Both the position numbers and the translations under genes were made by a program. From Sphingopyxis sp. (GTDB lineage Bacteria > Pseudomonadota > Alphaproteobacteria > Sphingomonadales > Sphingomonadaceae): a DNA stretch of 64,000 nt. Below are positions 15,768 through 22,990 of the stretch, one piece after another. The stretch is from assembly GCA_002733865.1 (NCBI GenBank), contig NVXM01000030.1:1-64000 (forward strand). Direction: 5' to 3'. The stretch's first letter is position 1. Each line of letters begins with the position of its first letter. Below the pieces are notes generated by a model. The model was not told the origin of the DNA and ran no database searches. It saw only the letters and a program-made list of their open reading frames with translations.

Positions 15768-16730
15768 ATGGCAATCGCCTCAACTAGCGCTGATGCAGTG
15801 CGAGACATTCATGAATCGAGCAAAAGCGCAACGCCCGCTGGCCTTAATATCAGGCCCCGCAATCGCCATTTCTCCAATGCCGTGATTGAACGCCGCCGGT
15901 GGGTCGGAGGAGACCCCTTTGCGTCTGCTTTTTTCAACGCCTTGTCTGTCACCTTTCCGGCCGGTGAGACGTTTTTTATCGAATCGGTCAAAAAGTTTCG
16001 CAAGCGCGTGCCACCAAAGTTGCAGCAGGAAATCCGCGCGTTCATCCAGCAAGAGGCGATCCATAGCCGGGAGCATCATTGCTTCAACGATCATCTGAAA
16101 GATTGCGATTTCGATATTAGCCGGCTTGAAGAGACGATTAACACGGTCGTCAACGGCATTCGGACGCGCCCGGAATATGCCCATCTGGCGGCGACCATGT
16201 GCATTGAGCATATTACCGCGATTCTGGCGGCCGAGGTGATCGCCAATCCTGAGCATTTTGCAGCGGCGGATGAACATCAGCGCAAGCTCTGGCTATGGCA
16301 TGCCTCGGAAGAAATTGAACATAAAGGCGTTGCCTATGATACGTGGTTGCATGTCACCAGGGATTGGAACCCTCTGAAATGCTGGCTCGTACGGTGCAGC
16401 TTCATGGCCAAGATCTCGTTCGGCTTTACCAAGAACCGGGCCAAAGGCATTCTTGACCTGTTGCGACAGGACGGCATTTCGGGACCGCGCGCATGGTTCG
16501 GGCTGTTCCACTATGCGCTGATCGGCAAGGCACCGTTCCGCAGGACGTTATGGCCGCTGCTGCAATTTTTCAAACCCGGCTTCCACCCCTGGGATATCGA
16601 CGACCGCGCGCTTATCCAACTCGCCGAGAGCAAATATGAAGCGGCGATCATGGAACAAGAGCCAGGATGCGCTCGCACCAAGGCGCCGCAGCGTGGTGCC
16701 GGCAAAGCGCGTTTGAAGAGAGCGGCCTGA
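15768..16730 (+). CDS. Metal-dependent hydrolase (PF10118 family)
   Basis: 320 residues, soluble. The pattern of helices with carboxylate and His residues fits the predicted metal-dependent hydrolase family: RRWVGGDPFASAFFNALSVTFPAGE, then IQQEAIHSREHH, CIEHITAILAAEV and the HASEEIEHKGVAYD segment, reminiscent of ferritin-like di-metal sites. The reaction is not known. The ATG at 15768 follows GGGAGGA. It begins the chromosomal part and ends 7 bp from a convergent GNAT gene. The upstream TTAACC motifs hint at cell-cycle control, which is inference. Confidence 0.75.
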   Translation: MAIASTSADAVRDIHESSKSATPAGLNIRPRNRHFSNAVIERRRWVGGDPFASAFFNALSVTFPAGETFFIESVKKFRKRVPPKLQQEIRAFIQQEAIHSREHHCFNDHLKDCDFDISRLEETINTVVNGIRTRPEYAHLAATMCIEHITAILAAEVIANPEHFAAADEHQRKLWLWHASEEIEHKGVAYDTWLHVTRDWNPLKCWLVRCSFMAKISFGFTKNRAKGILDLLRQDGISGPRAWFGLFHYALIGKAPFRRTLWPLLQFFKPGFHPWDIDDRALIQLAESKYEAAIMEQEPGCARTKAPQRGAGKARLKRAA

Positions 16731-16737
16731 GATCAGG

Positions 16738-17292
16738 TCATGCAGCAATGTCTCGCATGACGTCATCTCCCGAATCATCGCCCGTCAGAGAAAGACTGAA
16801 CTGCACCGCATCGGTTTCCTGACCCCTGCCTCTGGAGAATCGGCGAGCGGTCCGGCCGGTTGGCCTGAAACCCAATTTTCTCAGAACCTTTCCTGAAGCG
16901 GGGTTGTCGGAAAAATGCTCGGCTCGCATCTCTGCATGACCAAGCGATCTGGCAATGTCCAGAACCGCGCGTCCGGCCTCCGATGCATAGCCCTTGCCCC
17001 AGTGATTGCGGGCGATCCAGTAGCCAAGCTCCAGATGTCCGTCGTCATCGTCGCCGAATCCGATTGAACCCAGCAGTTGCGGTGGCTGGCCATCGCTACG
17101 AAAGATCAGAAAATTGGGCTGCAGCTGCGACCGCGGTGTCGCCAGAAATCGCTCAGCATCGCGCCGTTTATAGGGCCATGGGGCGCTGGCAATGTTACGA
17201 ACAATCGCCTCGTCATTGATCGCGTTGAACAAGGCATCGGCATCTTCTGGCCAGCCGGGTCTCAGTAATAATCTCGTGGTGACGGCAAACAT
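16738..17292 (-). CDS. GNAT family N-acetyltransferase (RimJ-like)
   Basis: 184 residues with an Acetyltransf_3-type layout: N-terminal TTRLLLRPGWPEDADAL, acceptor-side loop around APWPYKRRDAERFL, strand GSIGFGDDDDGHLELGYWI, the acetyl-CoA-binding HWGKGYASEAGRAVLD, and the C-terminal NPASGKVLRKLGFRPTG. Such proteins acetylate protein N-termini or small molecules; the substrate is unknown. A GGAGAG site precedes the ATG. The C-terminal tail is rich in Asp and Arg. Confidence 0.85.
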   Translation of the reverse strand: MFAVTTRLLLRPGWPEDADALFNAINDEAIVRNIASAPWPYKRRDAERFLATPRSQLQPNFLIFRSDGQPPQLLGSIGFGDDDDGHLELGYWIARNHWGKGYASEAGRAVLDIARSLGHAEMRAEHFSDNPASGKVLRKLGFRPTGRTARRFSRGRGQETDAVQFSLSLTGDDSGDDVMRDIAA

Positions 17293-17392
17293 CTGGACTC
17301 TCCATTGTCACTTTATAACGCCCCCCGGTCTTGGCTGGTTAGCCCGCTAGCGGGTGACCGTTACAAGACCGTGACGTTGCGACAGGGAGAGA

Positions 17393-17422
17393 CAAAAAAA
17401 GGGAGAGGATGACCCTCTCCCT
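17393..17422 (-). terminator. Rho-independent terminator of rplU-rpmA
   Basis: Minus strand hairpin with 9-bp arms AGGGAGAGG/CCTCTCCCT (17400-17408 with 17414-17422) followed by seven T. It lies about 70 bp beyond the rpmA stop. Confidence 0.9.
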
Positions 17423-17490
17423 GAAATTGACGGTTCTGTAGAACCTGCCGGGTCATCCCTCTGGTGGACAACCCTTTATCGATTATCCGG

Positions 17491-17760
17491 TTATTCTGCG
17501 GCTTCCGCCATGGCATCGACGGACACATATTTGCGACCGAGCTTGCCTTTGTGGAATTCCACCTTGCCATCAATGAGCGCAAACAGGGTATGGTCCTTGC
17601 CCATACCGACATTGCGACCCGGATGGGTCTTGGTTCCGCGCTGGCGAATGATGATATTGCCTGCGACAACAGCTTCGCTGCCGAATTTCTTGACGCCCAG
17701 ACGACGACCCTCTGAGTCGCGTCCGTTGCGGGATGAACCACCTGCTTTTTTATGTGCCAT
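17491..17760 (-). CDS. rpmA: 50S ribosomal protein bL27
   Basis: 89 residues, full length. The N-terminal [20 protein letters not shown] is characteristic of bL27, whose tail reaches the peptidyl transferase centre, and the core [20 protein letters not shown] is clear. No N-terminal extension needing cleavage (as in Firmicutes) is present. It follows rplU by 3 bp and shares its transcript. Confidence 0.97.
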   Translation of the reverse strand: MAHKKAGGSSRNGRDSEGRRLGVKKFGSEAVVAGNIIIRQRGTKTHPGRNVGMGKDHTLFALIDGKVEFHKGKLGRKYVSVDAMAEAAE

Positions 17761-17763
17761 GGT

Positions 17764-18279
17764 TTAGTCCTCTTTCTTCGCAGCAGACTTCTTGGCTGCT
17801 GGCTTCTTCGCTGGTGCCTTCTTGGCGGCAGCGGGTTTCGTTTCGGTTTTTGCAGCAGCTTTTTTCGCTGGTGCTTTCTCGGTCGAAGCCGTTTCAGCGG
17901 GAGCTGCCTTGGCTTTCGCCGCTGGCTTCTCTTCTGCTGGCGCATCGGCCTTCTTGGCAGCTTCCTTCTTCGGCGCCTTTTCAGAACCGATCGCGCTTAT
18001 CTTCAGCACGGTGTGCTGCTGGCGATGGCCGTTCTTGCGGCGATAATTATGCCGGCGGCGCTTTTTGAAGATGATAACCTTCTCGCCTTTTTCCTGTCCG
18101 AGTATCTCGGCGGATACGGTCAGGCCCTTGACGTCCTTGATGTCATCGCCGTCGCCGGCAAGCAGAACATCGTCGAGGGTTATCGAATCACCAGCTTCAC
18201 CAGCTAGTTTTTCGACTGCGATAATATCTCCTGCGGCAACCCGATATTGTTTGCCGCCGGTGCGCACAATTGCGAACAT
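17764..18279 (-). CDS. rplU: 50S ribosomal protein bL21 with long Ala/Lys-rich C-terminal extension
   Basis: 171 residues. The first ~103 are the bL21 fold ([14 protein letters not shown] at the start, and [20 protein letters not shown] as the RNA-binding loop). The remaining ~65 residues are a low-complexity tail dominated by Ala, Lys, Pro and Glu ([18 protein letters not shown]), likely disordered and positively charged; the bacterial average is about 103 residues. The protein binds 23S rRNA in the large subunit. It is first in the rplU-rpmA operon. Confidence 0.96.
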   Translation of the reverse strand: MFAIVRTGGKQYRVAAGDIIAVEKLAGEAGDSITLDDVLLAGDGDDIKDVKGLTVSAEILGQEKGEKVIIFKKRRRHNYRRKNGHRQQHTVLKISAIGSEKAPKKEAAKKADAPAEEKPAAKAKAAPAETASTEKAPAKKAAAKTETKPAAAKKAPAKKPAAKKSAAKKED

Positions 18280-18497
18280 GGCTATGTTTCCGTTTCAAAT
18301 TTATGGTTCCAGCGCACAAGGCCGTTAACGCGAGTCTTTCGGCTCACGCTGGAAAGAGTGGGCAGCTAACCGATGAGGCTAGCACTGTCAACCAGCTTAA
18401 GGCGTTTTTGGCTATTCGCACCGGCGATATCGCATCATCCATTGCCGACGCATATTGGCCGTTGCAGAGCGGATAAGCCTCTCGTAAAGACGAGGCA
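18280..18497. other. Divergent intergenic region between rplU and a lipoprotein gene
   Basis: About 220 bp with no gene. It must contain the leftward rplU promoter and probably the rightward promoter of the lipoprotein gene; no clear -35/-10 pair stands out to me. Confidence 0.4.
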
Positions 18498-19013
18498 ATG
18501 AAAAAACTGCCCGCTTTGCTGACGATTATCACGGTTACGCTGTCCGGGTGTGCGATGCAGGAGGGCGATTTCCCGTCCCTCTTAAAGCGTCCTTATGAAG
18601 ATGAGCCGGTGATGGATGCAGCCAGCGATTCGGCTGCGGTTGTCTCTTCTCTACCGACTGATCTGGAGCAAAAGCTGAACGAAGCGGTGGCCCAAAGCCG
18701 CACCGCCGATGCTGCGTTCGGGGCCCGCCTGCCAGCAGTCAAAAGCAGAGTGAATGCCGCGGGCGGCGCGGCGGTGTCGAGCGAATCGTGGGTGGTCGCC
18801 CAGATGGAGCTGGCCGCTCTCGAAATGGTCCGGAGCCCGTCGGTCGAGGCGCTGGCCGACATCGACACGCTCTACCGGCAGCAACTGGAACGCGAGGCCG
18901 CCGAGGATCAGTCTGGCGGAACGGCAATCATCGCCAGACAGCGGGATGCCGTAAAGGCTGAGGTCGATCGCCAGCAGGTTGAAATCGATGCGATGAAGAA
19001 TCGGCTGCGCTAG
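18498..19013 (+). CDS. Predicted lipoprotein of unknown function
   Basis: 171 residues. A short signal peptide ends in a lipobox (TLSGC, Cys about 18), so the protein is probably anchored in the outer membrane or periplasmic face. The mature part is mostly helical with charged/Ala-rich repeats and a likely coiled coil at the C-terminus (ARQRDAVKAEVDRQQVEIDA). No known domain was recognised. A GACGAGG site precedes the ATG. It is convergent with the gamma carbonic anhydrase gene. Confidence 0.75.
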   Translation: MKKLPALLTIITVTLSGCAMQEGDFPSLLKRPYEDEPVMDAASDSAAVVSSLPTDLEQKLNEAVAQSRTADAAFGARLPAVKSRVNAAGGAAVSSESWVVAQMELAALEMVRSPSVEALADIDTLYRQQLEREAAEDQSGGTAIIARQRDAVKAEVDRQQVEIDAMKNRLR

Positions 19014-19028
19014 GGTAAATCGCGCGGA

Positions 19029-19583
19029 CTAGCCGAGATCGTCGATCGCCGCTTTGTGCGCCTTGGCATTTTCAACATAGTGGGCCACGCCCATCCGCAT
19101 ACCGGCGATTGCCGGCTCGGACAGGTCGCGCATGAATTTGGCCGGAGAACCGGCCCACAATTGCCCGGAGGGAATGCGCTTGTTCGGGGTGAGGATCGCC
19201 CCGGCCGCCAGCATCGCATCGCCCTCGATCACACAACCGTCCATCACCGTCGTGCTCAGCCCGACAAAGGCGCGGTCTTCGAGCGTCGCGCCGTGCAACA
19301 TCACCATATGGCCGACCAGCACATCGTCGCCGATGATCGTAGGGTTGCCGTTGGGTGTCGCCGGTGTGGCGCTGTCGCAATGTATGGTGGTACCGTCCTG
19401 GATATTGCTGCGCGCGCCGATCCGGATGAAATTCACATCGGCGCGAATCACACAATTATACCAGACGCTCGATTCGGGACCGATTTCCACATCGCCGATG
19501 ATTTTGCAGCCAGGGGCGATAAAGGCGCTCGGGTGAATTTTCGGGCTTTTGCCGTTGAACGGCAGGATCAGGGGCTGGGTCAT
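19029..19583 (-). CDS. Gamma carbonic anhydrase family protein
   Basis: 184 residues built of left-handed beta-helix hexapeptide repeats (PSAFIAPGCKIIGDVEIG onward). Histidines suitable as metal ligands occur in TIHCDSA, VGHMVMLHGA. Family members (YrdA/PaaY-like) are trimeric and may hydrate CO2 or act as acyltransferase-like scaffolds; activity here is unproven. The ATG at 19583 overlaps the preceding GNAT stop as ATGA, so it is the third gene of a hemB-GNAT-gammaCA operon. An in-frame upstream ATG at 19598 lies inside the GNAT gene and is less likely. Confidence 0.88.
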   Translation of the reverse strand: MTQPLILPFNGKSPKIHPSAFIAPGCKIIGDVEIGPESSVWYNCVIRADVNFIRIGARSNIQDGTTIHCDSATPATPNGNPTIIGDDVLVGHMVMLHGATLEDRAFVGLSTTVMDGCVIEGDAMLAAGAILTPNKRIPSGQLWAGSPAKFMRDLSEPAIAGMRMGVAHYVENAKAHKAAIDDLG

Positions 19584-20149
19584 ATTCTCGCATTCCATTC
19601 ATCAGCGGTAATTTTATAGACGATCGTCGGGTTCAGATCTTCGCCATAACTGGGGTCATGAAAATCCAGTTCCGGACAATGGACCATGCCCAGACGTCTC
19701 ATCAACCCCCAACTTGGCTCATTTCCCGCGACGGTCAGCGCGACCACATATGGCGCGTTCCAGCGCTTGAAGGCAGCGTCCATGCAGGCGCTCGCCGCTT
19801 CCTTGGCATAGCCCTTGCCCCAGGCGTCTTCGCGCAAACGCCAGCCGATTTCATGCGCGCCGGTCAGCTTGGGCTGGGGCGCATTGACCCGTTTCAGTCC
19901 GCAAAATCCAAGAATCTCCCCGTCGGACTTGCGCTCCACAATCCAGAAGGTGTGGCCGAAGGCTCGATCATAGCCTTCCAGCCGTTTGATCGCGGCGTCG
20001 AATTTCTCGCGGCTCTGCACGCCGCCCAGCCAGCGCATCACATTGCGGGTGTTGAGATGCTCCCGGAACGGCTCGATATCGCTTTCCCGCCAACGGCGCA
20101 GAATCAACCGTTCGGTGTCCAGAATAATGTCTGTCGCTTGTTCAGCCAT
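19580..20149 (-). CDS. GNAT family N-acetyltransferase (RimJ/RimL type)
   Basis: About 189 residues: N-terminal LDTERLILRRWRESDIEPFR, strand EILGFCGLKRV, the HEIGWRLREDAWGKGYAKEA acetyl-CoA loop, and NEPSWGLMRRLGM. The start at 20149 lies within the end of hemB (8-bp overlap), and the stop overlaps the next gene's ATG, so expression is probably coupled to heme synthesis genes. Substrate unknown. Confidence 0.85.
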   Translation of the reverse strand: MAEQATDIILDTERLILRRWRESDIEPFREHLNTRNVMRWLGGVQSREKFDAAIKRLEGYDRAFGHTFWIVERKSDGEILGFCGLKRVNAPQPKLTGAHEIGWRLREDAWGKGYAKEAASACMDAAFKRWNAPYVVALTVAGNEPSWGLMRRLGMVHCPELDFHDPSYGEDLNPTIVYKITADEWNARI

Positions 20150-21143
20150 GCAGCAAACGCGCTGCATCGGCGGCAAAATAGGTCAGGATGCCGCTGCATC
20201 CAGCGCGTTTGAACGCGATCAGTTTCTCCATCATCAGCGCGTCATGGTCGCCAATACCGGCCTCTGCACCGACCTTCACCAGCGCATATTCCCCGGACAC
20301 CTGATAGGCGAATATCGGAACATTGAACTCGGACTTGGCACGATAGACAATGTCGAGATAGGCCAGCCCGGGCTTGACCATGATGCTGTCGGCGCCTTCG
20401 GCAATATCGAAGGCAATCTCGCGAATCGCTTCGTCGCTGTTGGCGGGATCCATCTGATAGGTTTTCTTGTCTCCCTTGAGCAGGCCGCCGGATCCGACCG
20501 CATCGCGGAAAGGACCGTAGAAGGCGCTGGCATATTTGGCGGCATAGGCCATGATCTGGACATTGTGATGATGCGCCAGTTCCAGAACCTCGCGGATCGC
20601 CCCGACCCGGCCGTCCATCATATCGGACGGCGCGATAATATCGGCGCCGGCATTCGCCTGATTCAGCGCCTGCTTGGCCAATATATCGAGCGTCCGGTCA
20701 TTCTCCACATAGCCCTTGTCATCGATCAGCCCGTCCTGGCCGTGACTGGTGTAGGGATCAAGCGCGACATCGGTCAGGATGCCGATATCGCTGCCGAGTG
20801 CGTCTTTCACCGCTTTGGTTGCGCGGCACATCAGATTGTCCGGGTTGAGAGATTCCTTGCCGTCATCGCTCCGCTTTTCGGCCGGCGTGTTGGGAAACAG
20901 CGCAATACAGGGAATGCCGAGATCGCGGGCTTCACGGGCGCGCTCAACGATGCCGTCAACCGACCAGCGGGACACGCCAGGCAGCGAGGCGATCGGCTCT
21001 TCGACGCTGTCGCCTTCGGTAATGAACAATGGCCAGATCAGATCGACGGAGGAGAGATGGTTTTCGCGGACCATGTCCCGGCTCCAGGCATGGGTTCGAG
21101 CGCGGCGCAATCGGCTGTTCGGAAAAGAGGCTTGCTGTGACAT
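20142..21143 (-). CDS. hemB: Delta-aminolevulinic acid dehydratase (porphobilinogen synthase)
   Basis: 333 residues, full length. It condenses two 5-aminolevulinate molecules to porphobilinogen in heme and tetrapyrrole synthesis. The two Schiff-base lysines lie in MAYAAKYASAFYGPFRDA and SIMVKPGLAYLDIV. The metal-site region reads DVALDPYTSHGQDG, the Asp-type rather than the Cys-rich zinc type, so a magnesium-dependent enzyme is expected. It leads an overlapping three-gene operon. Confidence 0.97.
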   Translation of the reverse strand: MSQQASFPNSRLRRARTHAWSRDMVRENHLSSVDLIWPLFITEGDSVEEPIASLPGVSRWSVDGIVERAREARDLGIPCIALFPNTPAEKRSDDGKESLNPDNLMCRATKAVKDALGSDIGILTDVALDPYTSHGQDGLIDDKGYVENDRTLDILAKQALNQANAGADIIAPSDMMDGRVGAIREVLELAHHHNVQIMAYAAKYASAFYGPFRDAVGSGGLLKGDKKTYQMDPANSDEAIREIAFDIAEGADSIMVKPGLAYLDIVYRAKSEFNVPIFAYQVSGEYALVKVGAEAGIGDHDALMMEKLIAFKRAGCSGILTYFAADAARLLHG

Positions 21144-21216
21144 GGGCAGGGCTTAGCGGAGCCGCCTGCATCGCTCAACTCTTCTGTGCAACTGTTTGCT
21201 GTGTTCGCTGCTGCCG

Positions 21217-22785
21217 CTAGCTTTGCAGCGGTTTGTTCAGCCGATTGATTTCGCGTTCGGGCTTGACCTGCGCCGAGGCGCTTTTCAGAGGCCTGAGGGC
21301 GGCACCGGGTGCGACGCGCTGCAATTGTTGCAGTTCGCCCTTGAAGCGACGCAATTCCTCGCCGCCCAGTTGCGCGCGTTCGACAAATTTGACCGACTGC
21401 GGATTGATCGTGCGCCCGCCGCGATACAGTTCATAATGCAGATGCGGCCCAGTAGACAGCCCGGTCGAGCCGATATAGCCGATAATCTGGCCGCGCCTTA
21501 CCCGCCGGCCGTTGCTCACCGCGATGCGGCTCATATGGCCATAGCCGGAAGCCAGCCCGCCGCCATGCTGGAGCTTCACATAATTGCCAAAGCCCCCCTT
21601 GCGACCCGAATAGACCACCGTGCCGTCGGTCACCGCATAGATCGGGGCACCATAGCCGCCGCCGAAATCCATGCCGCTGTGCATGCGCTTGTAGCGCAGG
21701 ATCGGATGACGCCGCATGCCGTAGCCCGACGTGATCCGGCCGTTGGTTGGCCGGGCCAGTTCGCCGTTCGACTGACCGACTCCGGAGGCTTCGAACCAGT
21801 TGGTGCGGCCGCCACTCTGCCATTTCAGCATCTGCGCTGCCGGCTTGCCGTCACGTTCCAGTCCGGCGTAGATCAGATCACCCACTTCCACCTCGCCGGT
21901 TTCCGCGCGGCGATAGGAGAGGATGATATCAAATTGGTCGCTGCTGCGGATGTCGCGGGAGACCGACATTTTGGAGCCGATGACCTGCAGATATTTCTGG
22001 ACGGCTGCCGCTGGCGCGCCGGCCGCACGGGCGGAGCGATACAGGCTTGAGCCGACCGTGCCCTTGATCCGCAATGGTGTGTCGTCGACCATGATCGGCT
22101 TGCGGTTGAGCTTGAGCCGGTCACCGTCGCGCGATATGTCGAGGTTCAGGTCGAACCGTGCACGAAATGCCAGCTGGTCCAACGGGCGTGCCTGATTTTT
22201 TGCCGAGCGCCGCCCGAGAATGACATCGATCTTGGTACCCGGCTTGATGTCAGCCAGCGGTACCGCGCCGCTCACCAGATCGGTGACCTGCCTGGCCTCG
22301 TCACTGGCCACTCCCGCGCGTTGCAACACCCGGCGCAGACTGTCGCCTCGGCCCAGCGTTGCGACCAGTTCGATCGAAGGGCGCTCCGGGCTTTCCGCGA
22401 GCGGCCGCACTGCGTCGGTCGCAGCCATCCGGATGCCGGTATCGGCGCCGTAAGCGAGCGGCGCAATCATCTGCGAGCGGGCCTGGTCGGCACGAAATCC
22501 GATCAGCGGATCCGGCCGTTGTCCGGCAATCGGGCCAAAGTCGGGCAAGCAGCTGATCGCGAAACCGCACAGGGCGGTTAAGGTCACTAGGCCCCTGAAC
22601 CAGGACGGACTGCCGATATCGAGACCAAGATCGGGGACCCAGTCGATGTCGGACAGATATTCGCGCCAATCGGCCAACCGTTCGCTGGACAAGACCGGTC
22701 CGGAGGACGGCGATTGCAGGGAATGTGCTGCGGTAATCGCGCCACCCTGCACCTGCATGTCGATATCGTCGATATTTTTGAACAA
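21217..22785 (-). CDS. M23 family metallopeptidase (membrane-anchored LytM-type)
   Basis: About 522 residues. A single hydrophobic segment near residues 60-80 (GLVTLTALCGFAI) anchors it in the inner membrane. A periplasmic region with LysM/OapA-like repeats (GRGDSLRRVLQRAGV) is followed by the C-terminal M23 domain: HSGMDFGGGYGAPIYAV and the GPHLHYELYRGG metal-binding motif, with zinc ligands H(x)nD and HxH in place. It probably cleaves peptidoglycan cross-bridges. The TTG at 22785 has a GAGG six bases upstream; GTG at 22791 and ATG at 22758 are alternatives. Confidence 0.88.
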   Translation of the reverse strand: MFKNIDDIDMQVQGGAITAAHSLQSPSSGPVLSSERLADWREYLSDIDWVPDLGLDIGSPSWFRGLVTLTALCGFAISCLPDFGPIAGQRPDPLIGFRADQARSQMIAPLAYGADTGIRMAATDAVRPLAESPERPSIELVATLGRGDSLRRVLQRAGVASDEARQVTDLVSGAVPLADIKPGTKIDVILGRRSAKNQARPLDQLAFRARFDLNLDISRDGDRLKLNRKPIMVDDTPLRIKGTVGSSLYRSARAAGAPAAAVQKYLQVIGSKMSVSRDIRSSDQFDIILSYRRAETGEVEVGDLIYAGLERDGKPAAQMLKWQSGGRTNWFEASGVGQSNGELARPTNGRITSGYGMRRHPILRYKRMHSGMDFGGGYGAPIYAVTDGTVVYSGRKGGFGNYVKLQHGGGLASGYGHMSRIAVSNGRRVRRGQIIGYIGSTGLSTGPHLHYELYRGGRTINPQSVKFVERAQLGGEELRRFKGELQQLQRVAPGAALRPLKSASAQVKPEREINRLNKPLQS

Positions 22786-22990
22786 ACGCACCCCTCGGTG
22801 GTGCAAATATACAGCATTGCACCCGATATAAAGCAACCTCTGTGCAGGAAGTTGGTTAAAGTCAAATTAAGCCGCGATCATGATCGTGGACATGCGGCGA
22901 ATCGTGTAAAATCAGGGTTGTCCGGTCGCTATCTGCGGTTTTTGCGCTAACGCCCTTGCAACTCGCCGCCCGATCGGCTGTTGTGCCAGA

